Shown here piece by piece: positions 20,973 through 29,996 of a stretch of 64,000 nt of DNA. How positions within the stretch are numbered: the first letter of the stretch is position 1; every line of letters begins with the position of its first letter. Under the pieces are notes generated by a model. The model was given only the letters and a program-made list of their open reading frames with translations, had not been told where the DNA came from and did not search any database. A program made the position numbers and the translations under genes. Source of the stretch: CAZLYK01 sp964563495 (lineage in GTDB: Bacteria; Acidobacteriota; Blastocatellia; RBC074); assembly GCA_964563495.1 (NCBI GenBank), contig CAZLYK010000007.1:5719-69718 (forward strand), written 5' to 3'.

Positions 20973-22151
20973 ATGACCGGATTTGCCAGTACCCATGCCT
21001 TTTTCCTTTTGATTTTAGCCTTTGCGGCCGGGTCGATATCCGTTCCAACGCATGCCCTCAGCCCGATCCGCCAACCAAACCCTCTAGACCTTGAGTATTT
21101 GACCGGTCAGCAAGTGGTCTTGACCGGGGGGGTGGAGATCAACAACGACCATTTGAGGCTCAACCTGACCAACGAATCGGCTCGCGAATTCCGCGGCTTC
21201 GCTCGGATCAGTCTGGGCAGCGACAGTGAACAAAAAGAGATTGGGATGGCGGCCTTGACGCTCCCTCCGCAAGAGACGAGTCTCCTCAAACTGGCCTCGG
21301 TTGTGGTCTCGGGCAGCCATTACACGCTGGCGATCTTCGATCAAGAGCTGAAGCTCGTTCTCTTCAGAATCGCGCCGATCAAACGCGTCTCCGACTCGAC
21401 GCCTGAGATCGCCGTCCAGTTGACGCCGGTTTCGACAAAGCCTGCCAGGTCCAATCCGGCGATCACAGCTTCTTCCGCTAACCGTCCCGCCTCCGCCGCG
21501 ACAACCGTCCAAGTCGACCCAGCCAATACCGTCCCGGAAACTGTCGAAATACAGATCCAGCCCCGCCTGCTCGCAGGCGAGTCGCCGGCGGATCCCTACA
21601 TCCTCGCCTTCGAACTCGTCGCCCAGCGACCCATCAACGACGCGACCATGACGGTCACCATCGGCAGTCTCAAAGAGAGCAAACCGGTCAGCATCAATCG
21701 TCAATCGAGCCTCCAATTCAAAATGCCCGAATTTCTCCAGGACCAGCGCATCAGCTATCAGCTGACGCACAAGAATGGCCGGCTGCTGGCAAAGGGCGAA
21801 ACCGACATCGGGCAACTCATGACCGACGATGTCATCACCGTCGCTGAAGTCCAAACCGACCGCCCCTCTTATGAGTTGGGAGATTCGGCGCGATTGACCG
21901 TCGTTCTCGAAGGCAGATCTCCGAAAGGGTATCGTCTGGAAGTGACGGCCAAAGACGGCCGGGGTAATGTCTTTTTCCGCGATCAGCGACTCGGTGGAGC
22001 CAACGATCAGGCGACCCCGCAGGAATTCAACATCAACCTGCCCCGCGACCTGACTCTTCCGCTGATCTTCGATTACAAAGTCTACGACGTTGAATCCAGC
22101 CAATTGTTTGACTCCGGCGATCATGAAATTACAATCAGCAAACCGAATTGA
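20973..22151 (+). CDS. secreted protein with Ig-like C-terminal domain, unknown function
   Basis: The 392-residue product begins at ATG 20973 with a signal peptide (TGFASTHAFFLLILAFAAGSISV); the frame is open from 20895. It has a beta-rich N-terminal domain, a Ser/Ala/Thr-rich linker (about residues 150-180), and a C-terminal part with TDRPSYELGDSARLTVVLEG, which resembles macroglobulin/Ig-like beta domains. No catalytic motif is visible. A long open frame on the opposite strand is treated as a shadow. Confidence 0.7.
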   Translation: MTGFASTHAFFLLILAFAAGSISVPTHALSPIRQPNPLDLEYLTGQQVVLTGGVEINNDHLRLNLTNESAREFRGFARISLGSDSEQKEIGMAALTLPPQETSLLKLASVVVSGSHYTLAIFDQELKLVLFRIAPIKRVSDSTPEIAVQLTPVSTKPARSNPAITASSANRPASAATTVQVDPANTVPETVEIQIQPRLLAGESPADPYILAFELVAQRPINDATMTVTIGSLKESKPVSINRQSSLQFKMPEFLQDQRISYQLTHKNGRLLAKGETDIGQLMTDDVITVAEVQTDRPSYELGDSARLTVVLEGRSPKGYRLEVTAKDGRGNVFFRDQRLGGANDQATPQEFNINLPRDLTLPLIFDYKVYDVESSQLFDSGDHEITISKPN

Positions 22152-22246
22152 CCCGGCCATTCCGACCTCCCCTCATCCCCGGCAAATCCGCGTCGACCCG
22201 GAGTTGTAAAAATTCACTCCTTGAGTCTGTAAAATATAGTTACCGA

Positions 22247-22274
22247 TTGCTTGTCTCGGGTTGTGTGCTACAAT
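22247..22274 (+). promoter_or_regulatory. candidate sigma-70-type promoter for the VWA gene
   Basis: TTGCTT (22247-22252), a 16-nt spacer, and TACAAT (22269-22274). The -10 fits well; the -35 is weak. The start codon is 144 nt downstream. Confidence 0.3.
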
Positions 22275-22417
22275 GGCCTAGACTCGTCCCCGAGCCATCC
22301 ATCAACCTGCTGCAAGTTTAGGACAACTTTGTTGTCGTTGCCGTTATTGGTCTGGGCTTGATAATCCGCGATTTCGTCTTTATACCCGCGAGCGGCGGGG
22401 AGAATGAGGGGGTAACG

Positions 22418-23479
22418 ATGTTCAAGAACACTTTCTTTCGTCTGGCAGCGGCCGTCACGGTCTCCCTGTTCTTGTGCCTCGTCGGAGTCAAAGCCCAGCA
22501 GGAGCTCGGGTCAAGCCCGCCGGAAGGCTCAGGCTCAACCGCACAGTCGACGCAGGAACAAAAACCGGCCGAAAAGCCGCAGTCTGCCCAGCCGACGCCG
22601 ACCATTCAAAGGCCGAGAATCGATGACAGGATCGATGATCGAATCAGGCTCGACACCGATCTGGTGACGCTGACCGTGACCGTGACCGATCCCTACAACC
22701 GCCTGGTCACGGGTCTGGATAGACAGCATTTTGAGGTCTTCGAGGACAAGGTCAAACAATCGATCGAATTCTTCAATGATGATGATGTCCCGGTGAGTCT
22801 GGGAATTGTCTTCGACGTTTCGGGCAGCATGAAAGGGAAGATCGATCGCGCCCGTGAAGCCCTCAAGGCTTTCATCGATACCAGCCACGGCGATGACGAT
22901 TTCTTCCTGGTCGGGTTCAACCAGCGGGCGAGCCTGGTGGCTGAATTCACTGACGGGGACACGCTCGCCAACAAGCTGACCCTGGTCGACCCTCGCGGCC
23001 AGACCGCGCTTTACGATGCCTCATATCTGGGGATCGAAAAGGTCCGGCAGGGTCGCCACAACAAACGCGCCCTCTTGCTCATCTCCGACGGCCAGGACAA
23101 TTCATCGCGGTACACCTACGGTGAGCTGCGCAAGCTCCTCAAAGAGGCGAACGTTCAAATCTATTGTATCGGGATTGTCGAGATGGGCGGCGGCGCCGGC
23201 GGCACGCTCGATATGCAGGGACAGGCGATTCTCGAAGAGATCGCCCAGGTCACCGGTGGAAAAGCTTTCTTCCCGCGTTCCGCGGCCGAGCTCGAAGACG
23301 CCACCACCCGCATCGCTCTCGAACTCCGCCACCAGTACAGCATCGGCTACACGCCAACCAATGTGAAGCGCGATGGCCAGTGGCACAAGATCAAGATCCA
23401 GGTCAAACAGCCGCGCGGCCTACCTAACTTGCGTGTTCAGCATAAAGAAGGATATTACGCCGTCCAGAAAAAGAATTGA
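22418..23479 (+). CDS. secreted VWA-domain protein of the acidobacterial VWFA-related type
   Basis: The 353-residue product has a signal peptide (MFKNTFFRLAAAVTVSLFLC), a Pro/Gln-rich linker, a beta segment (DTDLVTLTVTVTDPYNRLVT) and a VWA domain with an intact MIDAS (FDVSGSM: D133, S135, S137; later DGQD). The layout LVTLTVTVTDPYNRLVTGLD-x-HFEVFEDKVKQ matches the VWFA-related acidobacterial family. The C-terminus YSIGYTPTNVKRDGQWHKIK is also typical. Likely an exported metal-dependent adhesion or protein-interaction module. ATG 22418 is preceded by GAGGGGG. Confidence 0.9.
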   Translation: MFKNTFFRLAAAVTVSLFLCLVGVKAQQELGSSPPEGSGSTAQSTQEQKPAEKPQSAQPTPTIQRPRIDDRIDDRIRLDTDLVTLTVTVTDPYNRLVTGLDRQHFEVFEDKVKQSIEFFNDDDVPVSLGIVFDVSGSMKGKIDRAREALKAFIDTSHGDDDFFLVGFNQRASLVAEFTDGDTLANKLTLVDPRGQTALYDASYLGIEKVRQGRHNKRALLLISDGQDNSSRYTYGELRKLLKEANVQIYCIGIVEMGGGAGGTLDMQGQAILEEIAQVTGGKAFFPRSAAELEDATTRIALELRHQYSIGYTPTNVKRDGQWHKIKIQVKQPRGLPNLRVQHKEGYYAVQKKN

Positions 23480-23512
23480 ATAGAAAAGAGAGAGGATCGA
23501 CAAGACCGCTTT

Positions 23513-23905
<393 letters not shown>

Positions 23906-24241
23906 ATCTGGGGTTATCCAATTATTACGGCTCTTACTGCGATTTCTCCCTGCGTGAAGGTCTGCATTCTAACCGACAAAGTGTAAAGTTGAAAAAGGCT
24001 TTTATGCTTAGTTGAATTTTGTTCACCTGAGTGCAATAGAAGCGAGGCGAAGCCGAGCGAAACCCAGGGTCTGTCGAGTGGAAATAACGAGCCTGCGAAG
24101 CAGGCGACAGAGATTGCGCCTTGTCGTCCGCCGCTCGCTTCGCGAGCTTGTCTATCAAATGGATTGAGTCTGCTCGACTATTTAAAGCCGCGTCGGGCCT
24201 AAACACCCGACAAAGTGATAAACTACCCGGGAGAGGGATCC
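23906..24241. other. 336-bp repeat-rich intergenic region
   Basis: No gene is supported. The middle (24044-24170) is dispersed repeat sequence with small hairpins. A minus-strand frame through it appears to be repeat-derived. Confidence 0.55.
24044..24170. repeat. CCCAGGG-type dispersed repeat with small hairpins
   Basis: It contains GAGCGAAACCCAGGGTCTG, GCCTGC-GAA-GCAGGC and GCTCGC-TTC-GCGAGC stems. The same elements (GCCCGC-GAA-GCGGGC and AAGCCCAGGGTGGAGCC) recur at 63956-64000, so this is a dispersed family. Confidence 0.55.
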
Positions 24242-24898
24242 ATGAAAACTTATCTTGATGCCATCCTCCAGCGCGAGCAGGCGCTTTATCTGGAGACGCT
24301 GCTTCCGGCGCGCGAAGGGGTATACCGGGAAATGGAGCAATATTCTGCCGCCCACGATGTGCCGAGCTCAGATCCGGAAGTCGCTCTCTTTTTGGCGATC
24401 ACAGCCAAATCGATCAACGCCCAGCGGGCTCTCGAAATCGGTACGGCGATCGGGTATGGTGCGATCACGCTGGCAGAGGCGATGGGTCCGAACGGGCGGG
24501 TCACGACGATCGATCCGAGCGGTGAGAGGGTGCGGATCGCCGGAGATTTCATCCGTCGCGCCGGCGTCGATTCACGGATCGAGATCATTCAGGCCAAGGC
24601 GTTGATCGCGCTGCCGCAGCTTAAGGGCCCGTTTGATCTGGCTTACCTCGACGCGGTCAAAGAGGAGTATGGTGATTATCTCGATCTGATCCTTCCGCGG
24701 ATGCGGAAGGGCGGCGTGATCATGGCCGACAACGTGCTGTGGAAAGGCCAGGTGGCGACCGGGCGGCTGATCTCGCCCGAGCAAAAAGCCTCGACCGAGG
24801 CTCTCGCCGAGTTCAATCGCCGTTTCACTTCGCACCCTCAACTTCAAGGCCTAATTCTGCCTTTTGGAGATGGTCTGGCTTATGGAATCAAACGCTAG
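24242..24898 (+). CDS. SAM-dependent O-methyltransferase (family 3)
   Basis: The 218-residue protein has the class I SAM fold: ALEIGTAIGYGAITLAEAMG (motif I), TTIDPSGERVRIAGDF, and DLAYLDAVKEEYGDYLDLI (metal/acidic motif) followed by KGGVIMADNVLWKGQVA. It resembles catechol/caffeoyl-CoA O-methyltransferases; the substrate is unknown. ATG 24242 is chosen because GAGAGG lies just upstream. Its end overlaps the next gene by 17 nt, suggesting coupled translation. Confidence 0.9.
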   Translation: MKTYLDAILQREQALYLETLLPAREGVYREMEQYSAAHDVPSSDPEVALFLAITAKSINAQRALEIGTAIGYGAITLAEAMGPNGRVTTIDPSGERVRIAGDFIRRAGVDSRIEIIQAKALIALPQLKGPFDLAYLDAVKEEYGDYLDLILPRMRKGGVIMADNVLWKGQVATGRLISPEQKASTEALAEFNRRFTSHPQLQGLILPFGDGLAYGIKR

Positions 24899-25880
24899 CC
24901 AACATTTCGGCGTGGAAGTCTCGCTCGCCGGCATCCGCGCGGCCGGCCAGGTCGTTTATCGCACCATTCGTCCGAGCCCGCTCATGGAATATCCGCTGCT
25001 CAACCAGGAGATCGGGGCGAGAGTCTGGCTCAAGCACGAAAATCACCTTCCCACCGGTGCCTTCAAGATTCGCGGTGGGTTGAATTTTATGGATCAATTC
25101 GTCGTCGCGCGGAGTCACGAGGGAGTGATCGCCGCCACGCGCGGCAATCACGGTCAGTCGGTCGCCCTCGCGGCGAAGATCTATTCCGTCCCCGCGACGA
25201 TCGTCGTCCCATTCGGCAACAACCCTGAAAAGAATGCGGCGATGAGGGCTGATGGGGTGCGCCTGGTGGAATATGGCCGCGATTTTGACGAAGCGCGTGA
25301 GGAAGTAGAGCGACTCTCTGCGGCCGAAAACCTCCGCTACATCCATTCAGCCAACGAGCCGCTGCTGATCAACGGGGTGGGGACTTACGCCCTGGAGATT
25401 ATCGAATCCGCCGGTGAGCGCGGCGAAAAGATCGACGCGATCTTCGTCCCGATCGGGCTGGGCAGCGGTATTTGCGGTGTGATTACGGCTTTTCGCGCCC
25501 TTTCTCCCGATACAAAAATTATCGGCGTGCAGGCGGAAGGCGCGCCGAGCATCTTCCTCTCCTGGCAGGCCGGCCGGATCGTCCCGACCAGGGAGGCTCA
25601 CACCTTCGCCGATGGTGTGGCGACGCGAGTTCCCGCTGAGATGACCTTCGAGATCATTCGAAAAGGCGTCGATCAAATAGTGCTGGTCAGCGAGAGCGAG
25701 ATCGTCCGCGCTATCCGCCTGCTCTGGCGGACAAGCCATAATCTGGTCGAGGGAGCCGGGGCAGTCGCGACAGCCGCCTCGATCAAGCTGAAAGACCAGT
25801 TGATCGGGCGTCGCGTAGTCAACGTGGTCAGCGGCGGCAATCTCGACACCGACTCGGTGCGAAGGGTCTTCTGTCAATAG
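24882..25880 (+). CDS. PLP-dependent threonine/serine dehydratase-like enzyme
   Basis: The 332-residue fold-type II PLP enzyme has Lys62 in PTGAFKIRGG as the Schiff-base residue, the phosphate-binding IGLGSGICGV loop, TRGNHGQSVALAA, and C-terminal VSGGNLDTDSVRR. The family deaminates Thr, Ser or hydroxyaspartate, or racemises Ser. ATG 24882 is preferred; ATG 24864 would lengthen it by six residues. A paralogue follows after a long hairpin (25886-25941). Confidence 0.88.
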   Translation: MESNASQHFGVEVSLAGIRAAGQVVYRTIRPSPLMEYPLLNQEIGARVWLKHENHLPTGAFKIRGGLNFMDQFVVARSHEGVIAATRGNHGQSVALAAKIYSVPATIVVPFGNNPEKNAAMRADGVRLVEYGRDFDEAREEVERLSAAENLRYIHSANEPLLINGVGTYALEIIESAGERGEKIDAIFVPIGLGSGICGVITAFRALSPDTKIIGVQAEGAPSIFLSWQAGRIVPTREAHTFADGVATRVPAEMTFEIIRKGVDQIVLVSESEIVRAIRLLWRTSHNLVEGAGAVATAASIKLKDQLIGRRVVNVVSGGNLDTDSVRRVFCQ

Positions 25881-25885
25881 CGGCA

Positions 25886-25941
25886 GCAATGTTCCCGTTT
25901 GTGCGACCGCGAGGACGCGGTTGCACAAACGGGAACATTGC
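25886..25941 (+). repeat. long perfect hairpin between the two dehydratase genes
   Basis: GCAATGTTCCCGTTTGTGC (25886-25904) and its exact reverse complement (25923-25941) form a 19-bp stem. Inside, ACCGCG (25906-25911) and CGCGGT (25916-25921) add six more pairs with an AGGA loop. It begins 6 nt after the first dehydratase stop and ends 21 nt before the second start. It may act as terminator, attenuator or RNA-stability element; no strong T-run follows directly. Confidence 0.85.
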
Positions 25942-25962
25942 GATCAACGGGATTTTTGGAGC

Positions 25963-26931
25963 ATGCTATCTTTCAATGACATTCTTGAGGCGCGAGAGCG
26001 ATTGCGCGGTGTGACTTACCGAACACCGGTCCTGCGGTCCAGGCAGTTCGACGAGCAGGCAAAGTGTCAGGTCTTCTTCAAAGCCGAGAATCTGCAACGG
26101 GCCGGGGCATTCAAATTCCGTGGGGCTTACAACAAGATCTCCTCGCTCACCGAAGCTGAGCGGCGGCGCGGAATCCTCGCTTATTCATCGGGAAATCACG
26201 CCCAGGCCACGGCGCTCGCGGCCGGGCTCTTCGGCATCCCGGCCGTCATCGTCATGCCCCGGGACGCCCCGCAGATCAAAGTCAATGCGACGCGGGGTTA
26301 CGGCGCCGAAGTGATCCTTTATGACCGCTATCGCGAAAGCCGTGAAGGGATAGGCGAAACGATCTGCCGCCAACGCGGTCTGACCATGGTCCCGCCGTTT
26401 GACGATTATCAGATCATGGCCGGGCAAGGTACGGCCGCGCTTGAGCTGCTTGAAGAAGCGCCGGAGCTCGATTGCCTGCTTATTCCCTGTAGCGGTTGCG
26501 GGTTGTTGGCGGGGTGCGCCGTGGCGGCCAAACACTTGCGGCCGGAAATTCGAGTCTTTGGAGTCGAACCGGAGGCCGGCAACGACACGTGGCTCTCATT
26601 TCGTAAGGGGGAACGGGTCGAAATCCCGGTCCCGCAAACCATCGCCGATGGCCTGCAAACGCCGGTTCCCGGCAAGCTCACTTTCCCGATCGTTCAACAA
26701 CTGGTCGAAGACATTCTTCTCGTCAGCGATCAGGAATTGATCGAAACGATGCGGTTTGTCCTGGAGCGGATGAAAATACTGGTCGAACCCTCGGGCGTGG
26801 CCGCCGCCGCCGCGGTCCGCCATGATAAACTGGACCTTTCCGGGCTTCGCGTCGGCGTGATCCTCTCGGGAGGGAACGTCGATCTGACCAAACTGGCCGA
26901 TTATCTCAAGACCGGGGCTCTTGTGGTTTGA
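25963..26931 (+). CDS. PLP-dependent ammonia-lyase / serine racemase-like (threo-3-hydroxyaspartate type)
   Basis: The 322-residue enzyme has Lys51 in RAGAFKFRGAYN, SSGNHAQATALAAGLFGI, the phosphate loop PCSGCGLLAGCA, and SGGNVDLTKLADYL. It resembles threo-3-hydroxy-L-aspartate ammonia-lyases, which also have serine racemase-like members; the exact reaction is inferred. ATG 25963 is chosen because TGGAG precedes it. It is a divergent paralogue of the preceding gene, with different active-site loops, so the two probably act on different amino acids. Confidence 0.88.
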   Translation: MLSFNDILEARERLRGVTYRTPVLRSRQFDEQAKCQVFFKAENLQRAGAFKFRGAYNKISSLTEAERRRGILAYSSGNHAQATALAAGLFGIPAVIVMPRDAPQIKVNATRGYGAEVILYDRYRESREGIGETICRQRGLTMVPPFDDYQIMAGQGTAALELLEEAPELDCLLIPCSGCGLLAGCAVAAKHLRPEIRVFGVEPEAGNDTWLSFRKGERVEIPVPQTIADGLQTPVPGKLTFPIVQQLVEDILLVSDQELIETMRFVLERMKILVEPSGVAAAAAVRHDKLDLSGLRVGVILSGGNVDLTKLADYLKTGALVV

Positions 26932-26988
26932 ACTGGCCGCGCTTAGAATTGGCGGTCATTTAAATCAGATAACGGATCAATAAACAAT

Positions 26989-27858
26989 ATGGCCTGGTTC
27001 AAACGTCAAGCCGGTAAGATCGGTGAGATTGCGCCCCCCGAAGAGCGCACCGTCAAAACCGAAGGCATCTTCATCAAGTGTGAAAATGAGGATTGCAGCA
27101 CGACGATCTATCGCAAGGACCTCAAGGAAAATCTCAACGTCTGTCCCAACTGCAATTACCACTTTCGGATCAGCTCTCGCGATCGCCTGCAGATGCTCTT
27201 CGATGACGGCAAGTATCAAGAGCGCGACTCGAACATCGCTCCGACCGATCCTCTCAGTTTTGTCGACAAATCGCCCTACACGGAGCGGCTCAAGAAGGCG
27301 CGCAAGGCCACCGGACTGCTCGATGCGCTGATCACCGGTGAAGGCCGCCTCGGCGGACGAAGGGTGGTCATCTGCGCTATGGAGTTCAACTTCATCGGCG
27401 GCAGCATGGGTTCGGTGGTCGGCGAAAAGATCACGCTCGCGATCGAGTATTGCATCGAGAAGCGACTGCCGCTAATCATCGTCTCCTGTTCCGGCGGCGC
27501 TCGCATGCAGGAAGGGGCGTTGTCGCTCATGCAGATGGCGAAGATCTCCGCCGCGCTCGCCCGGATGGACGACGCCAGGCTTCCCTACTTTTCCCTGATG
27601 ACCAACCCGACGACTGGCGGTGTGACGGCCAGTTACGCCATGCTCGGCGACCTGAACATTGCGGAACCCGGGGCGATCATCGGCTTCGCCGGCGCTCGCG
27701 TGATCGAACAAACGATCCGTCAAAAATTACCGAAAGGGTTCCAGCGCTCGGAGTTTCTGCTCGAGCACGGCATACTCGACTCGGTGGTTGACCGTCGCAA
27801 TCTGCGCGATTTTCTGATCAACGCCTTATCCTTCACCGGACCCGATGAGAAACAATGA
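26989..27858 (+). CDS. accD: acetyl-CoA carboxylase carboxyltransferase beta subunit
   Basis: The 289-residue subunit transfers the carboxyl group to acetyl-CoA with AccA in the first step of fatty acid synthesis. It has the N-terminal zinc ribbon and the crotonase-like core (FNFIGGSMGSVVGEKI, VSCSGGARMQEGALSLMQMA, PTTGGVTASYAMLGD, GFAGARVIEQTI). The first Cys pair is spaced CX4C (C31, C36) rather than the usual CX2C; the second pair is C52 and C55. The next gene overlaps its stop (ATGA). Confidence 0.96.
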   Translation: MAWFKRQAGKIGEIAPPEERTVKTEGIFIKCENEDCSTTIYRKDLKENLNVCPNCNYHFRISSRDRLQMLFDDGKYQERDSNIAPTDPLSFVDKSPYTERLKKARKATGLLDALITGEGRLGGRRVVICAMEFNFIGGSMGSVVGEKITLAIEYCIEKRLPLIIVSCSGGARMQEGALSLMQMAKISAALARMDDARLPYFSLMTNPTTGGVTASYAMLGDLNIAEPGAIIGFAGARVIEQTIRQKLPKGFQRSEFLLEHGILDSVVDRRNLRDFLINALSFTGPDEKQ

Positions 27859-28883
27859 CGATCTTAGGTTTTCCCCGTTTTAATCTCCGCATCTCCCTGC
27901 TGACGGTCATTGCCGCTTGCGCTTTCGCCTGCGCCAACGATGCGGTCTCGTCGAAGAAACCCGGCGAAGGCGCGGCCGCCTCTCCGGCTACGGCCGGCTC
28001 GACGGCGGAGATCGGGCGGACGACCGGATTTGACGGCCAGCGAGCTTTCGCTCACGTCAAAGCCCTGGTCGAAATTGGTCCACGGCCGGCCGGCTCACCG
28101 TCGGGCGGGAAAGCCGGCCAATATATCGCAAGCGAGCTCAAAAGCTATGGCCTCAAAACCTGGTTCGACGAGTTCAGGCCGCGGACTCCGCACGGCGTGA
28201 TAAAAATGAGAAACGTCATGGCCGAGCTTCCCGGCGAGTCATCAGAGATCATCGTCATCGCCGGCCATTACGACACGAAAACCTTTAAGGAATTCGCCTT
28301 CGTCGGCGCCAACGATGGGGGATCGAGCGCCGGCGCGCTGCTGGAGATCGCCCGCGCCATGGCCGCTGATCACGCCGGCGGCAAGGTCAAACACCGTTAC
28401 TCATACCAGTTCGCCTTCCTCGACGGCGAGGAGGCTTTTTGCGCCGAGTGGAGCCAATGCCTGCAGGGGATGGACAACACCTACGGCAGCAGGTTCATGG
28501 TCGAGAAACTGAAAGCGGAGAAACAGCTCGACCGGATCAAGGCCCTCATCCTGCTCGATATGATCGGCGATAAGGATCTTGGAATCCCACGTGAAGAGAA
28601 CTCATCGAGCTGGCTGGTCGATGCCATCTGGGGCACGGCCCGAGAACTCGGCTACGCCCGTCAGTTTCCCAATCGCAGCCATCTGATCACCGATGACCAT
28701 ATTAACTTTTTGAAAGCCGGCGTCTCCGCCGTCGATCTGATCGATTTCGATTATGGAGACGATCAGAATAGTTACTGGCATACCAAAGACGATACCCTCG
28801 ATAAAATCAGCTCCCAGAGCCTGAAGATCGTCGGCGACGTCGTCATCCTCAGTCTTCCCAGGATTGAGGCCCAAATCAGATGA
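27855..28883 (+). CDS. M28-family metallopeptidase / glutaminyl-cyclase-like, exported
   Basis: The 342-residue product has an N-terminal export signal (LRISLLTVIAACAFAC, possibly a lipoprotein with Cys26). Zinc ligands of the M28 fold are visible: His138 (IVIAGHYDTK), Asp154 (VGANDGGSSAGALLEIA), Glu192-193 (DGEEAF), and a C-terminal His (YWHTKDDTLDKIS). The GANDGGSSAGALLE stretch also fits glutaminyl-peptide cyclotransferases, so either activity is possible. ATG overlaps the accD stop by 4 nt. Confidence 0.85.
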   Translation: MTILGFPRFNLRISLLTVIAACAFACANDAVSSKKPGEGAAASPATAGSTAEIGRTTGFDGQRAFAHVKALVEIGPRPAGSPSGGKAGQYIASELKSYGLKTWFDEFRPRTPHGVIKMRNVMAELPGESSEIIVIAGHYDTKTFKEFAFVGANDGGSSAGALLEIARAMAADHAGGKVKHRYSYQFAFLDGEEAFCAEWSQCLQGMDNTYGSRFMVEKLKAEKQLDRIKALILLDMIGDKDLGIPREENSSSWLVDAIWGTARELGYARQFPNRSHLITDDHINFLKAGVSAVDLIDFDYGDDQNSYWHTKDDTLDKISSQSLKIVGDVVILSLPRIEAQIR

Positions 28884-28945
28884 TCCCGCGCCCGGCTGAC
28901 GACCCGGGCGCCTTCGCCAAACATCGAAATCATCCAGGGGCGGTC

Positions 28946-29974
28946 ATGAATAAAACTGAGAGTCAACTGCAAACGGGGCCGTTAAATAGCGCGCTCACCA
29001 ATGAAACTGAGAGGCAGATGGAAACGGGGCCATTGAAAGGCCCGAACAAACGGGACCTTTCAGGCGTGGAGGTGCTGGATTTCGTCTCGGGAAGACCGAT
29101 GCCAAAGTCGCACTTTTCTTTTGTCGGCTGTGACAAGGCCGGGTATGAGAAATCCGAGAGCGCGTGGATTATTCACCAATCCGGCTACATGCGATTCAGA
29201 ATAGATATCCCACGCCAGCATGGGGTGGTACTGATACCCGAATTGCGCAGAGTATCGTTCACCGGAGAAGATGATTTTGCCATCATCAAAGTCAAAGCCA
29301 ATAATCACGAATGGCTTGAGAGCATCGATCCTCGTAATCTGAATTACCAAAAACAATCCTGGTATATTCCCCATTACATGTTCAAAGAGGGCGACAATCT
29401 CCTGACGATCGGGGTCATCGAGGGGACTCAAACGGATGTCATGCTCAGGTCCGCGGCGATCATGCGGTTTGACCTGGAAACGCAGAAGAAGGATTTCTGG
29501 TGCTGGGCGGCGGTCACCGCAAGTATCGCGAAGTTCATTAACGCCGAGAGCGAGTTGACTCAATGCCAGGTGGCCAATAAATGTTTCGGTGGAAACGAGC
29601 CTCAAAGCCCGGCCGCCAACTGCTGCGAGAGCGGGGGCAAGAAGACGTGCGATCAACCCTTCAGCTTAACCGATGCGCTGGAAGTGATGGGAATGCACGT
29701 TTCCCGTTGCAATTATCCGCTCTCGCTCACCGAGCTGCGAAATCAGATCGAGGCCGGGATGCCGGTGGCTGTCAGGATTGAATGGAGAGGCGGCGGCGGC
29801 CATTTTGTCGTGATCACGGCGATCGGTCCTGACCATTGCGATGGAGATAGCTTTACCTGGCTCAGAATTGCCGACCCGATGGATAAAGTCGCCTCCTATA
29901 TCCCATACGGTAAACTGAAGAACACCTATAAGGGTAATGGGAAGTGGACTTATACTTATCTTGTTAAGAGGTAA
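28946..29974 (+). CDS. papain-like cysteine protease (C39/C70-type) with duplicated N-terminal motif
   Basis: The 342-residue protein has a catalytic Cys in DFWCWAAVTAS (Cys186), His in GGGGHFVVITA (His286) and Asp in RIADP (Asp310), the layout of C39/C70 papain-like peptidases. The first 40 residues carry two copies of an ETE(S/R)Q-x2-TGPL motif (TESQLQTGPLN and TERQMETGPLK). No signal peptide is seen. Residues about 60-170 form a separate N-terminal domain. ATG 28946 follows AGGGGCGG. It opens a four-gene run ending in a CHAT protease. Confidence 0.82.
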   Translation: MNKTESQLQTGPLNSALTNETERQMETGPLKGPNKRDLSGVEVLDFVSGRPMPKSHFSFVGCDKAGYEKSESAWIIHQSGYMRFRIDIPRQHGVVLIPELRRVSFTGEDDFAIIKVKANNHEWLESIDPRNLNYQKQSWYIPHYMFKEGDNLLTIGVIEGTQTDVMLRSAAIMRFDLETQKKDFWCWAAVTASIAKFINAESELTQCQVANKCFGGNEPQSPAANCCESGGKKTCDQPFSLTDALEVMGMHVSRCNYPLSLTELRNQIEAGMPVAVRIEWRGGGGHFVVITAIGPDHCDGDSFTWLRIADPMDKVASYIPYGKLKNTYKGNGKWTYTYLVKR

Positions 29975-29996
29975 GCCCTCAAAAGCGTGACTGACA

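Noticed and set aside
21084..22160. Long minus-strand frame opposite the secreted Ig-like protein
   Set aside because: The + strand has a signal peptide and consistent neighbours; no domain appears on the minus frame.
23934..24206. 90-residue minus-strand frame upstream of the O-methyltransferase
   Set aside because: It runs through dispersed repeats and small hairpins; no ribosome site or domain.
25886..25941. Possible CRISPR-like repeat
   Set aside because: It is a single inverted hairpin, not a regularly spaced array. No array or cas gene was seen in the window.
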